A DNA stretch of 64,000 nt from Nematostella vectensis (GCF_932526225.1 NC_064038.1:13455070-13519069), one strand, 5' to 3'; counted from the first letter of the stretch, positions 1-35,210 are shown. The notes: generated by a model from the sequence alone, not told the origin. Numbers and translations: made by a program.

Positions 1-8
1 CTTTATAC

Positions 9-3000
9 CTTGGCTTGGTTAACACCAGTGAACCGGTCCCAGCTGACGCATGCGCAAACTTGACCCTCATGCTGGGTCCAGGACCACTCAACCATCTTCT
101 GTAGGGACTGCAAAAGAGAACAAAACAATGAGCTGTTATTGGGTTACTTGGGTTGAACAGGAGTTAAAGGCTATTTAATAAACTGTGCTGTTTTGATTTT
201 TTTTTTAAATACTGTTGAATGAAGTTTTTTTTCTAGCGTGTGCACAAGCACTTGCACTTAGTGTTTTCTGCATGCGCTGATAATCAAAAAGAAAAAACTT
301 CTCCTTCAAGCCCTACAATCCTAGTTATCTTTAGTGAGATTTTTTAAGGATGGGAAATGCTACTATCTAAAGTTGAGAACCACATTCCATGAACATGGGT
401 CAAGCTTTTTGATATCTTTTGCTTCAAGTGAACTTGAAACTTGGGTGAATGATGTGTGGTGTTACTCTGATTTACCAATATAACAACCAAATAACCAGAT
501 AACAGGAGAGATTACAGGCATATAACATGAGATAACAGGCAAGTGTTGTAGATTTGTAAATGTTTTGTATTTGTATAGCGCAAGTAATAACTTTTTTTTT
601 TCCAAAAGCGACTAGCTTAAAGCCGCATTGTCACCAGTTTACTTCCGGAGGTCCGACGGAAACCTCAACCGTTAAAAGACAAAAGAATCTATTAGTATCC
701 AAGATATTTAACAGGCCATCCGCTCTGAATTATCAATCACATCCTCAAAGAAACTTCCAATAGACACACTACTTTCAATATTTTGAAAATTTTTTCGCGT
801 TTTCTGTTAAAAATCATCTGATATTGTTACGTAATCGACCGGAAGTGAACTAGTGACAATGCGGCTTTAAAAGTTGAGTGCAAGCACATGATATCACCCC
901 AAGCATTGCTTTTACCCCCTTCCAAATAAAGGCAAGCTAAACTTCCTGAACTGAGAAAAAGAGGAGCCAGATTCTCATATTTTTGAAAAAAAAAGTTTAT
1001 CTGACTACTGGAGTGAACCAGATCTCTGCGGATAGAGAGCAAAGCCTGTGCCACTAAGCTTTTGGGACCCTCTAAAGTAAAGGGTTGGTATACCTCAGAA
1101 GAGGACTCTCGTATTTCATTAAGTCGCTGATCTACAATGGCCTGTCGATTTTGGTAGAAACTGTCATAGTTCATGTCAAGAGGTGAGCTCTTAGAAAGAA
1201 AACAAAAACAAAACAATAGTTATTATGGACATAAATCAACTTAGCCTGCGATCTGGCTCTCATTTGGGCTTATTCTGAAATGTTTTGTTTTCGAATATTG
1301 TGAATTCTGTGAATTGCGAAGAAATGAGCAAAGAAATGACCTGACTGAACTCACACCTCAACTTGGCGTTTAACCAACTCAATCCACAACCATTTTCAAC
1401 AACCTTACCAGCAACATCGTCACCACCACTATAACTGCCACCACCACCATTGCCGCCCACATGGTCATCGCCCCCTCCCCCATCATCGCTGCCGCCACTC
1501 TTGCCATCGCCGCTGCCGCCATCATCTTTGTCGTCATCCTCACCATCATCACCACTACTATAACCACCAACATCACCCTCACTAAAACCACCAACATCAT
1601 CACCACCACTATAACAATCATAAATGATCTTCACCAATATAACCTCCATCATCATCATCCTCACCATCATCACCACTACTATAACCACCAACATCACCCT
1701 CACTAAAACCACCAACATCATCCACCAACATCATCCACACTAAAACCACCACCATCATCACCACCACTATAACCATCATAATCATGATCTTCACCAATAT
1801 AACCTCCATCATCATCATCCTCACCACTATAACCACCACCATTATCACTTTAACCACCATCATCATCACTATAACCACCATCATCATCATCACCACTATA
1901 ACAAACTTCATCACCACTATAACCACCATCATCACAACCACTATAACCAATATCATCACCACTATAACCACCAACATCGCCACTACTATAACCACCATAA
2001 TCATCACTACCACATCGTCATCATTATAATCATCACCATAACCATCAACACCATCATTAATAGCTGCTATCACTGCTATAACTTCCATACCTGGTATGGG
2101 ACTCTAAACACATCCTTCACTCCATCACAGAAAATCACCTCCCAGAACAGCAATCCATAGAGTGTCAAGAAAGTGCCTGTCTCTCCGTGTATGCCCTCAT
2201 CATATCCCTGCTGGCGGTAGTACGACAGTGCATACTCCTCCACTCCACAAAAGGTGACAGTATCAGGCAAGACCTCACCCATTCGGCTGACCTCAGGGGC
2301 TATAAACACACCCATCTGAGCAGACCGCTTTCCTGAAATTGTCACCTATACAAAAGCAGTGAAAAGTGTGAGATTAGGGTCACAGGCAGGGGGCGATTAA
2401 ACTCTAATACTTCAGGGTCATTAGGCAGGAAAAGGCAAGAAGTACAAAAATGGTGATATCTTCTAAAAACTCATATGCATAATATGAATATTTAAATGAT
2501 TTATACAATGACTGACCCCGATTCAACAGCAATAACAAAACAACAACTCCATAAAGTTGCAAACCTCAGAGTGTGTAATCTGTGATATAATAAGAAAAAG
2601 CAATAGATTTTTTTACCGTATTGCAGGGCTGTGGCTCTATAAGAAGAGTGTCATCAATCTCACAAGAAATTGTGTCCTTTTTCTTCTTGTACCAAGCAGA
2701 GGAAAGGATCTTTTTTGCTCTCTGAATAAGGGCAAGCCTATGACCAAACCTGACATCATCATCCGCTAAAGCTTGCCTGACAGCATTTAGCGCCTGCACA
2801 GAGAAGATACACAGAATGGCATTATAGGTGTCCTGCTCAGGTAGCTTATTATACAACAAGAAGAATGGTAATGGAAACAACAACAACAAAAGGAATAGCA
2901 GCAACATCAACAGCAGCAACAACCAAAACAACAAAAGCAACGACAGCAGCAGTAATGACAACAACAGCAACAATAACAGCAGCAGCAACAACAACAGCAG

Positions 3001-6000
3001 CAACGAGAACAACAACAACAGTAACAACGACAACAACAACAACAACGAGAACCAAGGACAACAACAACAGACAGAGCTTTCAGCTCCTCCTTAGATATAT
3101 ACAAGTAAAACAAGAGGGAAACAAGTCTCCATGATGTGTGCAGTCTTATTCACCAGTTCACCAAAGGCATTTGGTTTGTTTACACATTTTGGCAATTGCT
3201 CTGCTCATCACAAGGGGAGAAAACAATGCCCTGATGGACCATGTGTAGCACGGACATCTTTCCCTTTCGTTGTGACTAATGTTCACTCTCAAATACCACC
3301 ATCACCATAACCATCACCACCACCACCATCACCATCACCATCACCACCACCACCACCACCATCACCATCACCACCATCACCATCACCATCACCATCACCA
3401 CCACCATCACCACCATCATCACCATCACCATCACCATCACCATCACCATCACCATCACCATCACCATCACCATCACCATCACCATCACCATCACCACCAC
3501 CACCACCATCACCACCACCGTCACCATCACCATCACCATCACCATCACCATCACCACCATCATCACCATCACCATCACCATCACCATCACCATCACCATC
3601 ACCACCACCATCACCATCACCATCACCATCACCATCACCATCACCATCACCATCACCACCATCATCACCATCATCACCATCACCATTATCCTTTTTCTCC
3701 TCATCCTCATCAGGCACATAGCAAAGATTTCCTGATAAGTCACAGATTTCATATGCAAAAAGTCAAGATTTGGCGATTCTTCAAGAAAAAAAAACCCTCT
3801 GTGCTTTTGATGGCTATACACTTCTGATCGGAATGCTCCAATCACAAAAACACACCATCATCAAGTTTATTATCACAACTGTTACAGAAGCTTACTTTCT
3901 CTGGCTGTTTCAGATGCTGGTGCAAATTTAGTGCCAGACGGTCCCACCACCTTCCCCGGCAGTCAGCACAGTACACCCTTTGCTTCAGGAGCAGCTCTAG
4001 TTGATTGACGGCTTCCTCATACTGCCGCATCTTTTGTAGCACCTCAACACCAAGGTAACACATACGAGTGTACACCCACTCGGCAGAGAAGCACCTCAGG
4101 TGTGGTGGTAAGGTAGCTGAGTATGGCTGCATAAGGTATAGAGATGTCGGGGTGTTAGCAAAGTTAGCGATGAAAGGGATGCAGCCACGTAAACAGGGGG
4201 TGCCCAGGGTGCGCGCGCAATCCCCCTTGGCGGCAACAAAAGTGTCATTTCTTTTTAAGGAATCTTTAAATCCTATGCTTTTTCCATGTGATGCCTATGA
4301 CTGCGCTTCCCCCTCAGCTCAATCCTTGGTACGCGCCTGGGATGTTAGGGATATAAGGGGTGTTAGGTATGTTAGGGATATAAGGGGTGTTAGGTATGTT
4401 AGGGATATAAGGGGTGTTAGGTATGTTAGGGATATAAGGGGTGTTAGGTATGTTAGGGATATAAGGGGTGTTAGGTATGTTAGGGATATAAGGGGTGTTA
4501 GGTATGTTAGGGATATAAGGGGTGTTAGGTATGTTAGGGATATAAGGGGTGTTAGGTATGTTAGGGATATAAGGGGTGTTAGGTATGTTAGGGATATAAG
4601 GGGTGTTAGGTATGTTAGGGATATAAGGGGTGTTAGGTATGTTAGGGATATAAGGGGTGTTAGGTATGTTAGGGATATAAGGGGTGTTAGGTATGTTAGG
4701 GATATAAGGGGTGTTAGGTATGTTAGGGATATAAGGGGTGTTAGGTATGTCAGGGATATAAGGGGTGTTAGGTATGTTAGGGATATAAGGGGTGTTAGGT
4801 ATGTCAGGGATATAAGGGGTGTTAGGTATGTTAGGGATATAAGGGGTGTTAGGTATGTTAGGGATATAAGGGGTGTTAGGTATGTTAGGGATATAAGGGG
4901 TGTTAGGTATGTTAGGGATATAAGGGGTGTAAGGTATGTTAGGGATATAAGGGGTGTTAGGTATGTTAGGGATATAAGGGGTGTTAGGTATGTTAGGGAT
5001 ATAAGGGGTGTTAGGTATGTTAGGGATATAAGGGGTGTTAGGTATGTTAGGGATATAAGGGGTGTTAGGTACGTTAGGGATATAAGGGGTGTTAGGTATG
5101 TTAGGGATATAAGGGGTGTTAGGTATGTTAGGGATATAAGGGGTGTTAGGTATGTTAGGGATATAAGGGGTGTTAGGTATGTTAGGGATATAAGGGGTGT
5201 TAGGTATGTTAGGGATATAAGGGGTGTTAGGTATGTTAGGGATATAAGGGGTGTTAGGTATGTTAGGGATATAAGGGGTGTTAGGTATGTTAGGGATGAA
5301 GGAAGATTAAAGGGTGGATAGCACTTACAGTAGTTCCTTTCTCTAGTGAGTGCAATATGCCACTGAACATCTCGGCTGCTTTTGGGTAGCATTTGTATGC
5401 AGAATCTAAATCACTTGCCACCTCCAAAGCAGTGAACATCTCATGCTTCTCCTGAAAGGCTGCGGCATAGCTGATCAAATGTTCTCTGGTAGGGAATACG
5501 GCTAGTTCTCTCGTGATGGTATAAGTGGGGTAAGTGAGCTTTCCTACATTCACGAGGAATATTGTTGATCTAAAAAAGGCAACTTTGTTATCTTGTTATC
5601 TTTGTTATCTTGGTGCAGATTCCAGAGACCAAGTTTGGATACAAACTTCATTGATGGAATACTGTATGTCTGTCTCTCCACCTGTTTGATGTGTAGTTGC
5701 ATTGTTTTTCTGTCTGTGTGTCTGTGTGTGTGTCTGCAAGCAGGTGTGTCTGCCTGTGTCTGTCTGTCTTGAGATTTGAGTCTGTGTAGGGCTATGTGTC
5801 TGTTAGACTGTCTGTCTATCTAGTATTCTGCTAACATAACTTACTGTCTAAATTTCAATTTATCCAGAATATCTCCTTATAAGGTTGTATATTCTGTCTG
5901 AATAAATTTAGTCTGCTTCACAATCTGACCACCTTGAGATTTGCCTTGTAACTTTAAGACTGTTAATTACTGGCATCTATTGTAAAGGTCACCTACTGGC

Positions 6001-6265
6001 ATCTATCTGTGTGTAACTGTACCTACTGGCATCTTTCTGTGTGTTAATGTTACTTATATACTCACAGCTGTTGCTGCTGACCATTTGATCTATTATCCTC
6101 ATCGTCAGGGAGGACGTTCATAGAGAAAAGTAGCAGGGCTCTGGCAAAGACAGACCTGGGTTCTTTAGACACATGTACACAATCTCCTAGAGCCTGTTTA
6201 GCTCTGGGAATAAAAGAGAAGAAAATAATTAGGTATGAATCGTTACATTTTTTTTGCAACAGCAA

Positions 6266-6311
<46 letters not shown>

Positions 6312-8852
6312 CAATAATAGTGATTGTGCTACTAATGTTGATGACTGGCTTTCCTATTTGATGATGTTAGCAAAAATATGATGGAAAAAGGTTACATGCT
6401 GGTGATGGCAGGACCGGCATGTTGAAAAGTGGGAGGGCTGACAATTGAAAAAAAAGCAGAAATCTTAAAAAAAAAACGAAAGTATTTGACTTTTTTGTCG
6501 CAAAAAGCGTAAGGGACGCCCCCACCCCACAGCCAGACCCTTCCTTTTTGGTGCCCAGATGGTGTGAAAAAAATGTTGATATTGAAAGTGGTGTTATAGA
6601 TGGTGGAAAATAATTAGATTTAAAATTAGGGCTATTCAGTCTCATTAGAGTTGGAATACTGTATTTCAAGAGTGCAGTTTAAAAAAAGTAGCCAGTTCTC
6701 AGAAAATAGTAGCTGGTTGTTCCACTGGCTGCAGGGTCTAAATAAAATCCCTGACACCATGTACAGAAATGTATGAAAATTAATTCATACATTTATTTAT
6801 TTACCTTTTTAATAAAACAGCTGAGCAGCTACCAAACAGAGATCGCTGTGTCTCGCCATAACGAACCAAAGCCTCTATCAAAATGGCTTTATTCTGCCCC
6901 TTTTGGAGAGTTGTTTTTGACATCACATTAAAAGATGCAACCAGGTTCCTTAAGTCAGGTGCAGGTAGGAGTTTTAGAGTTTCTCTCAGCTCTTTTAAAT
7001 GGCTTCCATCTTTAAGAAACCCTATGCAATATAAAGAAGATTAGGATTAGAAAAATGAGTATACATAATAGCATGATATCTTTCTCAGCCTACTACCCAT
7101 CCCTTTAAAGTTGAAGTTGAGTTAAAAAAAATACAGTAAGTATGAGAAACACACCAAAAAATAGAAATCCTTTCCAGAAGACATTGCATAGACCAGAGAC
7201 CACATGAAAAGTAGCGGTGAGCAAAAAACAAACATATTGCTTTCCTCTCTTCCACAGCCAAAGCATCTCCGCTTTACTCTACAGAAATGCTTGCGTCACA
7301 GGTTTCAGGTTCTAATTCCCAGCCCTGTGATTGCTTACAATAATGCATGGAATGATCGCATTGATTCATACCTGTCAACCTCCAAAAATCTCAAGGCTTG
7401 AGAATTTTTTGGGGGGTGGGGTGAGGTATATTCATTTTTTGGGGGAGGGGTGAGTATACCCTCATGGGCGTTTGCCTTATAGAAAGCTATTGAGCACTAA
7501 TCCACTTATAGATCTCCCGAGGGTGTTAGATAATTGCACTAGCAAGGGAATTATTGTTTTATTATTGTAATAGAAGATAGGCAAAATGTTGATTTTCTAT
7601 AGCATAATTTTTCGGAAGGGATAACAATTGCTAAAAAGCGGGAGATTTGGTGCTCAATGCGAGAGAGCGGGAGAAGGGGTCCAAAATCTTGAGACTCCCG
7701 CCTAATGTGAGAGATCATTCTTTTCATTACTGAATTGAATAATAAATAAATAACTTAATGAATAAACTTACCAACACCTATCAATTCTTTTAAAACTGGT
7801 GTTAAGTCACCGCTTATCCGTGGGTAGTCCAGTTTACTGCATCGAAACCATCCAAACTTCCTCTGAAACAATCTGACATATAACTTCTGTGCTTCAGGGG
7901 AAAGTCTTTTAAATATTTCTATTGTTTTGTTATCACTGTCATCAAACAAACTTTGATCCCTCATATCAGACATCACAGTATCCAATACAAGTTTAAAATT
8001 TGACAGATAATAAGGGGAGTCATTGGTTTCTTCTGTGCTATCTTCTTTAGATGAGCTGTCTTTAAAAACATTTTCTCCTGTGCAGTCATTTTCTGATGAA
8101 TCTATAGTTTTCTGCTGATTACAGTAATTATCAGCACTATCCCTTTCTTCGTCTATTGTTTCTGTGACATTTGAGTTGGGTTGAACTTTGCTGGCTCCAT
8201 TAAAAGAAATTTGAGAATTATGCATTATCTTATTCTCAATGCTAAAAATTATGGTGTTCCCCTGAGTCTTCAATTTGTTGACAGCATAAGTGTCGTCACC
8301 TTTATCATCATCATGATTGGCATTGACGTAATCATAATCATTATTTACATCATCATCATCACTTATTTCCACAGTTGTGATAGTTGTGTTTGATACACAT
8401 TTTGGTGTAATTCTATGCTGATCTTTAATATTGTCAAGATCTTTCGTCACTTTATTATCATCATTATGTTTGTGGACATCAAGTTTGTTTATTCTCTTTT
8501 CGACTCCAATACCACTCTTGATACTTGTGTTTAGTTCATTCCCAAATTTGTTACAGCCACTATCCAAGTGTGTATTAATGCTAGCCATTTGCACACGGGA
8601 GCTACAAATAGGGCAATTTACTGTTCGTGTAGAAGGCGGATTCTTGAGCATTTGAAAAATAGACCTGGAACTGGAACTGTTTGGAGTCGTAGACGTCTCA
8701 TTAGCACTCTTCGATGATACATTTTTGGGTTTTGAAGATCCATTTGCTTTGCCTTTGGATAGTTCTTGATTTTTGTCATTATCAGGTTCGTTTGGACGGG
8801 ATTTCTTTCTTGACAGGGATAAGTTGAGTCGTTTGCGCTTGTTCTTGTCCAT
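9..8852 (-). CDS. FAN1: FAN1, Fanconi-associated nuclease 1 (partial; C-terminal nuclease off the left edge)
   Basis: FAN1 is a nuclear structure-specific nuclease that acts in interstrand-crosslink repair, recruited by ubiquitinated FANCD2. Exons, in transcription order: 7772-8852, 6805-7021, 6066-6203, 5329-5569, 3896-4126, 2617-2793, 2091-2345, 1094-1189, 9-107. All have GT/AG borders and join in frame to 845 codons. A UBZ4 zinc finger lies at residues 80-100 (CPIC, then H95 and C100). A SAP-like DNA-binding stretch follows around residue 410, then the helical/TPR region with the strongly conserved [17 protein letters not shown], and the FAN1 segments [16 protein letters not shown] and SWDRFTG. 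The VRR-NUC domain lies beyond base 1; human FAN1 is 1017 residues, so roughly 150 residues are missing. The start is the first ATG of an open, lysine-rich N-terminus. Introns hold a 27-bp minisatellite, trinucleotide tracts and a TTAA-flanked MITE. Family assignment is near certain; individual exon borders are read by eye. Confidence 0.95.
617..870. mobile_element. TTAA-flanked inverted-repeat MITE, copy 1
   Basis: A 254-bp element with terminal inverted repeats TTAAAGCCGCATTGTCAC at one end and the complement at the other. It lies in the last FAN1 intron visible here. A second copy in inverted orientation is at 53131-53374. TTAA at both ends fits a piggyBac-style TTAA target duplication, but no transposase is present and the TIR does not begin with CCC, so the superfamily is open. 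Confidence 0.85.
1385..2085. repeat. Degenerate CAT/ACC/ATAACC tandem repeat in FAN1 intron 7
   Basis: Imperfect array built from (CAT)n blocks joined by CACCACTATAACCA-type units. It starts essentially at the exon 7 donor (GT at 2090-2089 on the minus strand) and fills most of the intron. Long open frames across it, such as Met/Val-rich or Thr/Ile-rich ones, are low-complexity artefacts. Confidence 0.85.
2874..3078. repeat. (CAA/CAG)n tract in FAN1 intron 5
   Basis: About 200 bp of mixed CAA and CAG triplets, about 80 bp upstream (in transcript sense) of the exon 6 acceptor. In the transcript it reads as TTG/CTG triplets. Confidence 0.9.
3292..3700. repeat. (CAYCAC)n tract in FAN1 intron 5
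   Basis: About 400 bp of CACCAT/CACCAC hexamers. All frames are open without stops, giving a spurious poly-histidine frame on + and Asp-Gly or Met-Val frames on -. It is not a gene. Confidence 0.92.
4342..5298. repeat. 27-bp minisatellite, about 35 copies, in FAN1 intron 4
   Basis: Near-perfect 27-bp unit with core GTTAGGGATATAAGGGG followed by TGTTAGGTAT. The array begins 30 bp past the exon 4 donor (GT at 5328-5327). Only about six scattered substitutions are visible (for example at 4750 and 4931), which suggests recent expansion or homogenisation. Because 27 is a multiple of three, both strands are open over the whole array. Confidence 0.97.
5680..5830. repeat. TGTC/TG-rich simple sequence in FAN1 intron 3
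   Basis: Low-complexity run of TGTCTG and TGTG steps between exons 3 and 4. The rest of this intron (5570-6065) shows no other feature. Confidence 0.7.
6264..6311. repeat. (ATG)n microsatellite
   Basis: Perfect run of about 16 GAT/ATG triplets in FAN1 intron 2, about 60 bp upstream of the exon 3 acceptor in transcript sense. Confidence 0.95.
7364..7715. mobile_element. Dispersed repeat with CCTGTCAAC end, copy 1
   Basis: Left part TACCTGTCAACCTCC followed by AAATCTCAAGGCTTGAGA and a G-rich stretch; right part CTTGAGACTCCCGCCTAATG. The same blocks recur at 27995-28090 (inverted) and 42049-42195. It is probably a degraded non-autonomous transposon in FAN1 intron 1. Its ends are not well defined. 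Confidence 0.6.
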
Positions 8853-9305
8853 TGCACTTAACTTACAATTGAACGGGTTGAACTAGAATGATTCTCAAAT
8901 TATTGTCCCCATAATTTCACACTCACTAGTCATGAAACGAAGCCCCGCTGATGTGAAGGTTTAAATGTAGAGCAATTGCTCCCAATAGGTCGTATAAAAT
9001 CGCAGTTTCTAAATAAGAACAGTCAAAAGTACGACAACATTTCGGGCCAAATAGTTTGCGACTATTTTTGTTATTTTGGCGCCCTTATTAGCGGCTGCGA
9101 TCAATCTACATAGCGGCTATTCACCACAGGTAAACCATCGAGCCCCTGTGTATCCCCCCCTCCCTTCCCTTGCTCTGTCCAGCAGCCGATCAGAATTCAT
9201 GCCCCCCTTCCTTTCCCCGAGACCGAGAACCACATTCCGTGTACAGAGTCGTAGCAGGCCGCTTTTGAAGCTTAAAAGATTTGGGGGGCCTCTACAGCGG
9301 CATTT

Positions 9306-9459
<154 letters not shown>

Positions 9460-10201
9460 ATCAGCTTGAATCGTGGTCTATGCATTGATCCTTGTCGTCA
9501 GTTTATCGTGAAACGTGATTTCCGATTTTGGAAACTCGTGAAACGTGCAAAGACCGCGCCTGAGTGAAGGTCTTAGATTTTGGATGTCTTTCATTTCTAG
9601 TGTGCCATATTTGGCGATCCTGAAAGGAAATCAGAATCGAATTTCAGATCGGGTAACATTTAACGTGATGTTCATTGTAAAGCATAATAGCAATTAAGAG
9701 TGAGGAAGCTGTCTGTGAAACAGTTTAATTTACTGGCAAATCCGAAATGAAAACCCTTGGGTGCGTCAGATGTTATAACAAATTGCGTCAGCTCTTTTAT
9801 TACAAAGTGCATACACTTCAAATCGCATGATTTATGATTCTTGGAAGCTATATTTAGGTTTGAGACCTCCACACCCGAACCGTGTCGAGGAAAATATAAA
9901 TAGTAGAATCTGAAATGCTCCTAAGAATTCGAAGAGGGTAGCTTGCGGGAGGTTTAATCACAGTATTTTAAAACCGAAGAACAAAAAAAAATACATCTTA
10001 AATTGCGTGCATTTCAATGAAGTTTGCTTTTATTGCTGGCCACAAAAGAAAAAAAATCATATGCATGTGCGTGAGTGGACAAAGATGTACCAAGGCAGTA
10101 ATGTAGACCTAGGTCGTAGTGTGCTGCACATGATGACGACATCACTACATTACTATAGCAACAAACCCATTCCCAAGGGACGCAAGCGTGTAAGTGAAAA
10201 A

Positions 10202-10203
<2 letters not shown>

Positions 10204-10294
<91 letters not shown>
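10204..10294. repeat. (TA)n microsatellite, about 45 repeats
   Basis: Second uninterrupted TA tract in the same intergenic region, about 750 bp from the first. Confidence 0.98.
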
Positions 10295-10295
<1 letters not shown>

Positions 10296-10464
10296 CAGTC
10301 AAACAACAGAATCGCATGAAACCATGGAGTATATTTAATAAAAGACTGCAAAACCAAAATCTTTTGTACTAGTTGCTCATTGGAAGATTTTAACTTGTCC
10401 ATCTTATAATTTAAAAATATATATAGTCATTTGATCCATCTGAAAAGATGAGGGATCTGCTGCT

Positions 10465-10551
10465 TAGACATTAGCGAAAGCTAAATTAAACATTAGCGAA
10501 AGCTAAATTAGACATTAGCGAAAGCTAAATTAGACATTAGCGAAATCTATT
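10465..10551. repeat. 22-bp direct repeat, four copies
   Basis: Unit GACATTAGCGAAAGCTAAAT, repeated four times head to tail; the last copy is imperfect. It lies downstream of LONP1. Confidence 0.9.
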
Positions 10552-10750
10552 AAAGTATTTAAGTATATTTAAGTATACCAATACAACTGTCTGCAGCATC
10601 CTTAGACTCTTTTCAGACAACACAGTGTTAATTGCCTAAGTAATTTCCATCTTACTTTGATTCCTCAATTGTTTGGGTATCACGGATGAAAAAAGCACTC
10701 CAAATATATTTTATAATTTTACTCCCTTTACAGTAACAGATGTTTTGCCA

Positions 10751-10756
10751 TTTATT
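10751..10756 (-). terminator. Candidate LONP1 polyadenylation signal
   Basis: AATAAA on the minus strand, about 165 nt past the LONP1 stop codon. No transcript evidence; AT-rich sequence makes chance matches common. Confidence 0.35.
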
Positions 10757-10918
10757 CAATGGAAAACGGTTTTAAATATCAATTAGGGTATTTTTTAGTC
10801 CTATCTATATTAGAAAAATACTACTAATAACTGCTTGGAAGATAGCACCAAACACTCTTTTGTAGTTAGATAGCTGGGAGTGAATTCCTTTTGTTATGTT
10901 ATCTATTCCCAGTCACTG

Positions 10919-33613
<22,695 letters not shown>

Positions 33614-33887
33614 GGCGCTCAGTCTCACACTAATACTTCGTGGATGGTTTTTTGCCTAAAAATGATGGTTGAAAGTCGAGTACATTGAGACTCACCAAGT
33701 ATTTCCGTTGCTTCACGTGAAATGTTTGTACAGCGGCGATACTCGTGAGCTTGTGCGCACTGGTATTCGCGCATTGGCAAGCATGGCGACCCGAGGGAGA
33801 GCGTTTTTCATGTTCATCGAGAAAATGCCGTTAAAACTTTAACGATCCCGAGCAATTTCGGAGAATTTCATACTCTAAGGGGCAAAA
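33614..33887. promoter_or_regulatory. Bidirectional promoter region, LONP1 / SR-protein gene
   Basis: Only 274 bp separate the LONP1 start codon (- strand) from the SR-protein start codon (+ strand). This head-to-head arrangement implies a shared divergent promoter. No TATA box is obvious and the segment is richer in CpG than the flanks. Inference from geometry only. Confidence 0.6.
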
Positions 33888-35210
33888 ATGAGTGGGAAAG
33901 TCTACTGCGGGCGTTTGCCTGCGACTGCTACGGAGAAAGATTTGGAAAATTTAGTGAAGGTATTTGGAAAAGTTCGTGAGGTGGATTTCAAAGAGGGATA
34001 CGCGTACGTCGTGTTCAAGGAGAATAAAGACGCTGATCGCGCTGTCGCCGCCTTGAATAACTCCGAGTTCCACGGAGCTAAGATCTTAATGGAGAAAGCC
34101 AAGGAGATGCGAAATGGAGTCGGCGGCTATACTGCCGCCGGTGGTTACACCGCCAGAACGCGTCAAATGGGACCGCCTGTGCGGTCAGAGTTTCGTGTCA
34201 TCGTAGAGAACTTATCAACCCGGGCAAAGTGGCTTGAGTTAAAGGAGTTTATGAACAATGCTGGGGAGGTTTGCTATGCTGATACCCATAGGAGAAGACC
34301 AGGGGAGGGGGTGGTTGAGTTTACCACAGAGGAAGATATGAAACGCGCCATTGCATCCCTGGATAAGTGTGAGTTCTATGGGAAAAGGATCAGGTTGAGG
34401 CAAGAACTCCCAAGATCAGGGACCTCTAAATCTAGGTCAAGGTCACCATCTGGTCGCAAATCAAGATCTCGAAGTCCAAGGAAAAGGTCGCGTAGTCCAA
34501 GGAAGATGTTGCGTAGTCCAAGGAAGAGATCTCGTACTCCAAGGAAGAGATCGCGTAGTCCAAGAAAAAGATCACGAAGTCCAAGAAAAGGATCACATAC
34601 TCCCAAGAAACGGTCAAGGTCACCACGGCGCAATTCCCAGAGGCACAAAGAAAGATCAAGATATCACCGGTCCAGATCAAGGAGCAGGCATCGGAGGTCA
34701 AGGTCCAACTCACCCTCCATGAGAAAGTCTGATAGGAAATTCAAGAAGTCTCAGAGAAAATCTCGGTCAAGGTCACGGAATAGATCAAGATCACATTCTA
34801 GAAAGAGGTCCAGATCTAGTTCAAGGTCTAAATCCAGGAAAAAGTCTGGAAGCAGATCTAACTCCCAATCCAAGCAGAAATCAAGGTCTCGTTCAAGATC
34901 TAACTCGCAATCAAGAAAAAAATCTAGTTCCAAAAAATCCAGATCTCGGTCAAGATCTATCTCGCAGTCAAGAAAAAAAGTTAAATCCAAGAAATCTAGA
35001 TCTCGTTCACATTCTAACTCTCCGTCAAGAAAAAAAGCTAGATCAAAAAAGTCCAGATCTCGCTCACTATCAAAGTCAAAGAAAAGAAGATCCAGATCTC
35101 CGATAACAAAAAAGGAATCAAATTCAAAGAGACACTCCCACTCTCGCTCCATGTCTCCTGATAGTATAAAGGAAAAGAGGTCGCAATCTATTTCAAGCTC
35201 AAGTCCCTAA
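33888..35210 (+). CDS. SR-family splicing factor, two RRMs plus RS domain (SRSF4/5/6 type), single exon
   Basis: 440 residues encoded by one uninterrupted exon. RRM1 (about 4-74) has RNP2-like VYCGRLP and RNP1-like EGYAYVVF. A Gly/Tyr/Thr-rich hinge leads to a second RRM (about 103-176, from FRVIVENLS). A long RS domain (180-440) ends the protein and includes repeated KRSRSPRK octamers. The architecture matches nuclear SR proteins of the SRSF4/5/6 group, which bind exonic enhancers and promote splice-site choice. In this group RRM2 usually carries SWQDLKD; here the position reads KWLELKE, so RNA-binding specificity may differ. The gene is divergent from LONP1 and convergent with FAM81. Orthology within the SRSF4/5/6 group cannot be settled from this sequence. 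Confidence 0.93.
   Translation: MSGKVYCGRLPATATEKDLENLVKVFGKVREVDFKEGYAYVVFKENKDADRAVAALNNSEFHGAKILMEKAKEMRNGVGGYTAAGGYTARTRQMGPPVRSEFRVIVENLSTRAKWLELKEFMNNAGEVCYADTHRRRPGEGVVEFTTEEDMKRAIASLDKCEFYGKRIRLRQELPRSGTSKSRSRSPSGRKSRSRSPRKRSRSPRKMLRSPRKRSRTPRKRSRSPRKRSRSPRKGSHTPKKRSRSPRRNSQRHKERSRYHRSRSRSRHRRSRSNSPSMRKSDRKFKKSQRKSRSRSRNRSRSHSRKRSRSSSRSKSRKKSGSRSNSQSKQKSRSRSRSNSQSRKKSSSKKSRSRSRSISQSRKKVKSKKSRSRSHSNSPSRKKARSKKSRSRSLSKSKKRRSRSPITKKESNSKRHSHSRSMSPDSIKEKRSQSISSSSP

Noticed and set aside
3279-3827. Poly-histidine open frame and Asp-Gly / Met-Val frames on the other strand
   Set aside because: Translation of (CAYCAC)n simple sequence inside a FAN1 intron.
3710-3845. Possible extra FAN1 exon (minus strand, [15 protein letters not shown])
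   Set aside because: Exons 5 and 6 join in frame without it and match FAN1 continuously; the stretch runs into the CAC repeat.
4342-5298. Interstitial telomere
   Set aside because: TTAGGG occurs once per 27-bp unit but is not itself tandem, so it is not a telomeric array.
4068-5321. 417-codon open frame encoding YVRDIRGVR repeats (+), and its minus-strand LTPLISLTY counterpart
   Set aside because: It is a 27-bp intronic minisatellite. A unit divisible by three leaves all matching frames open, and it lies between well-supported FAN1 exons.
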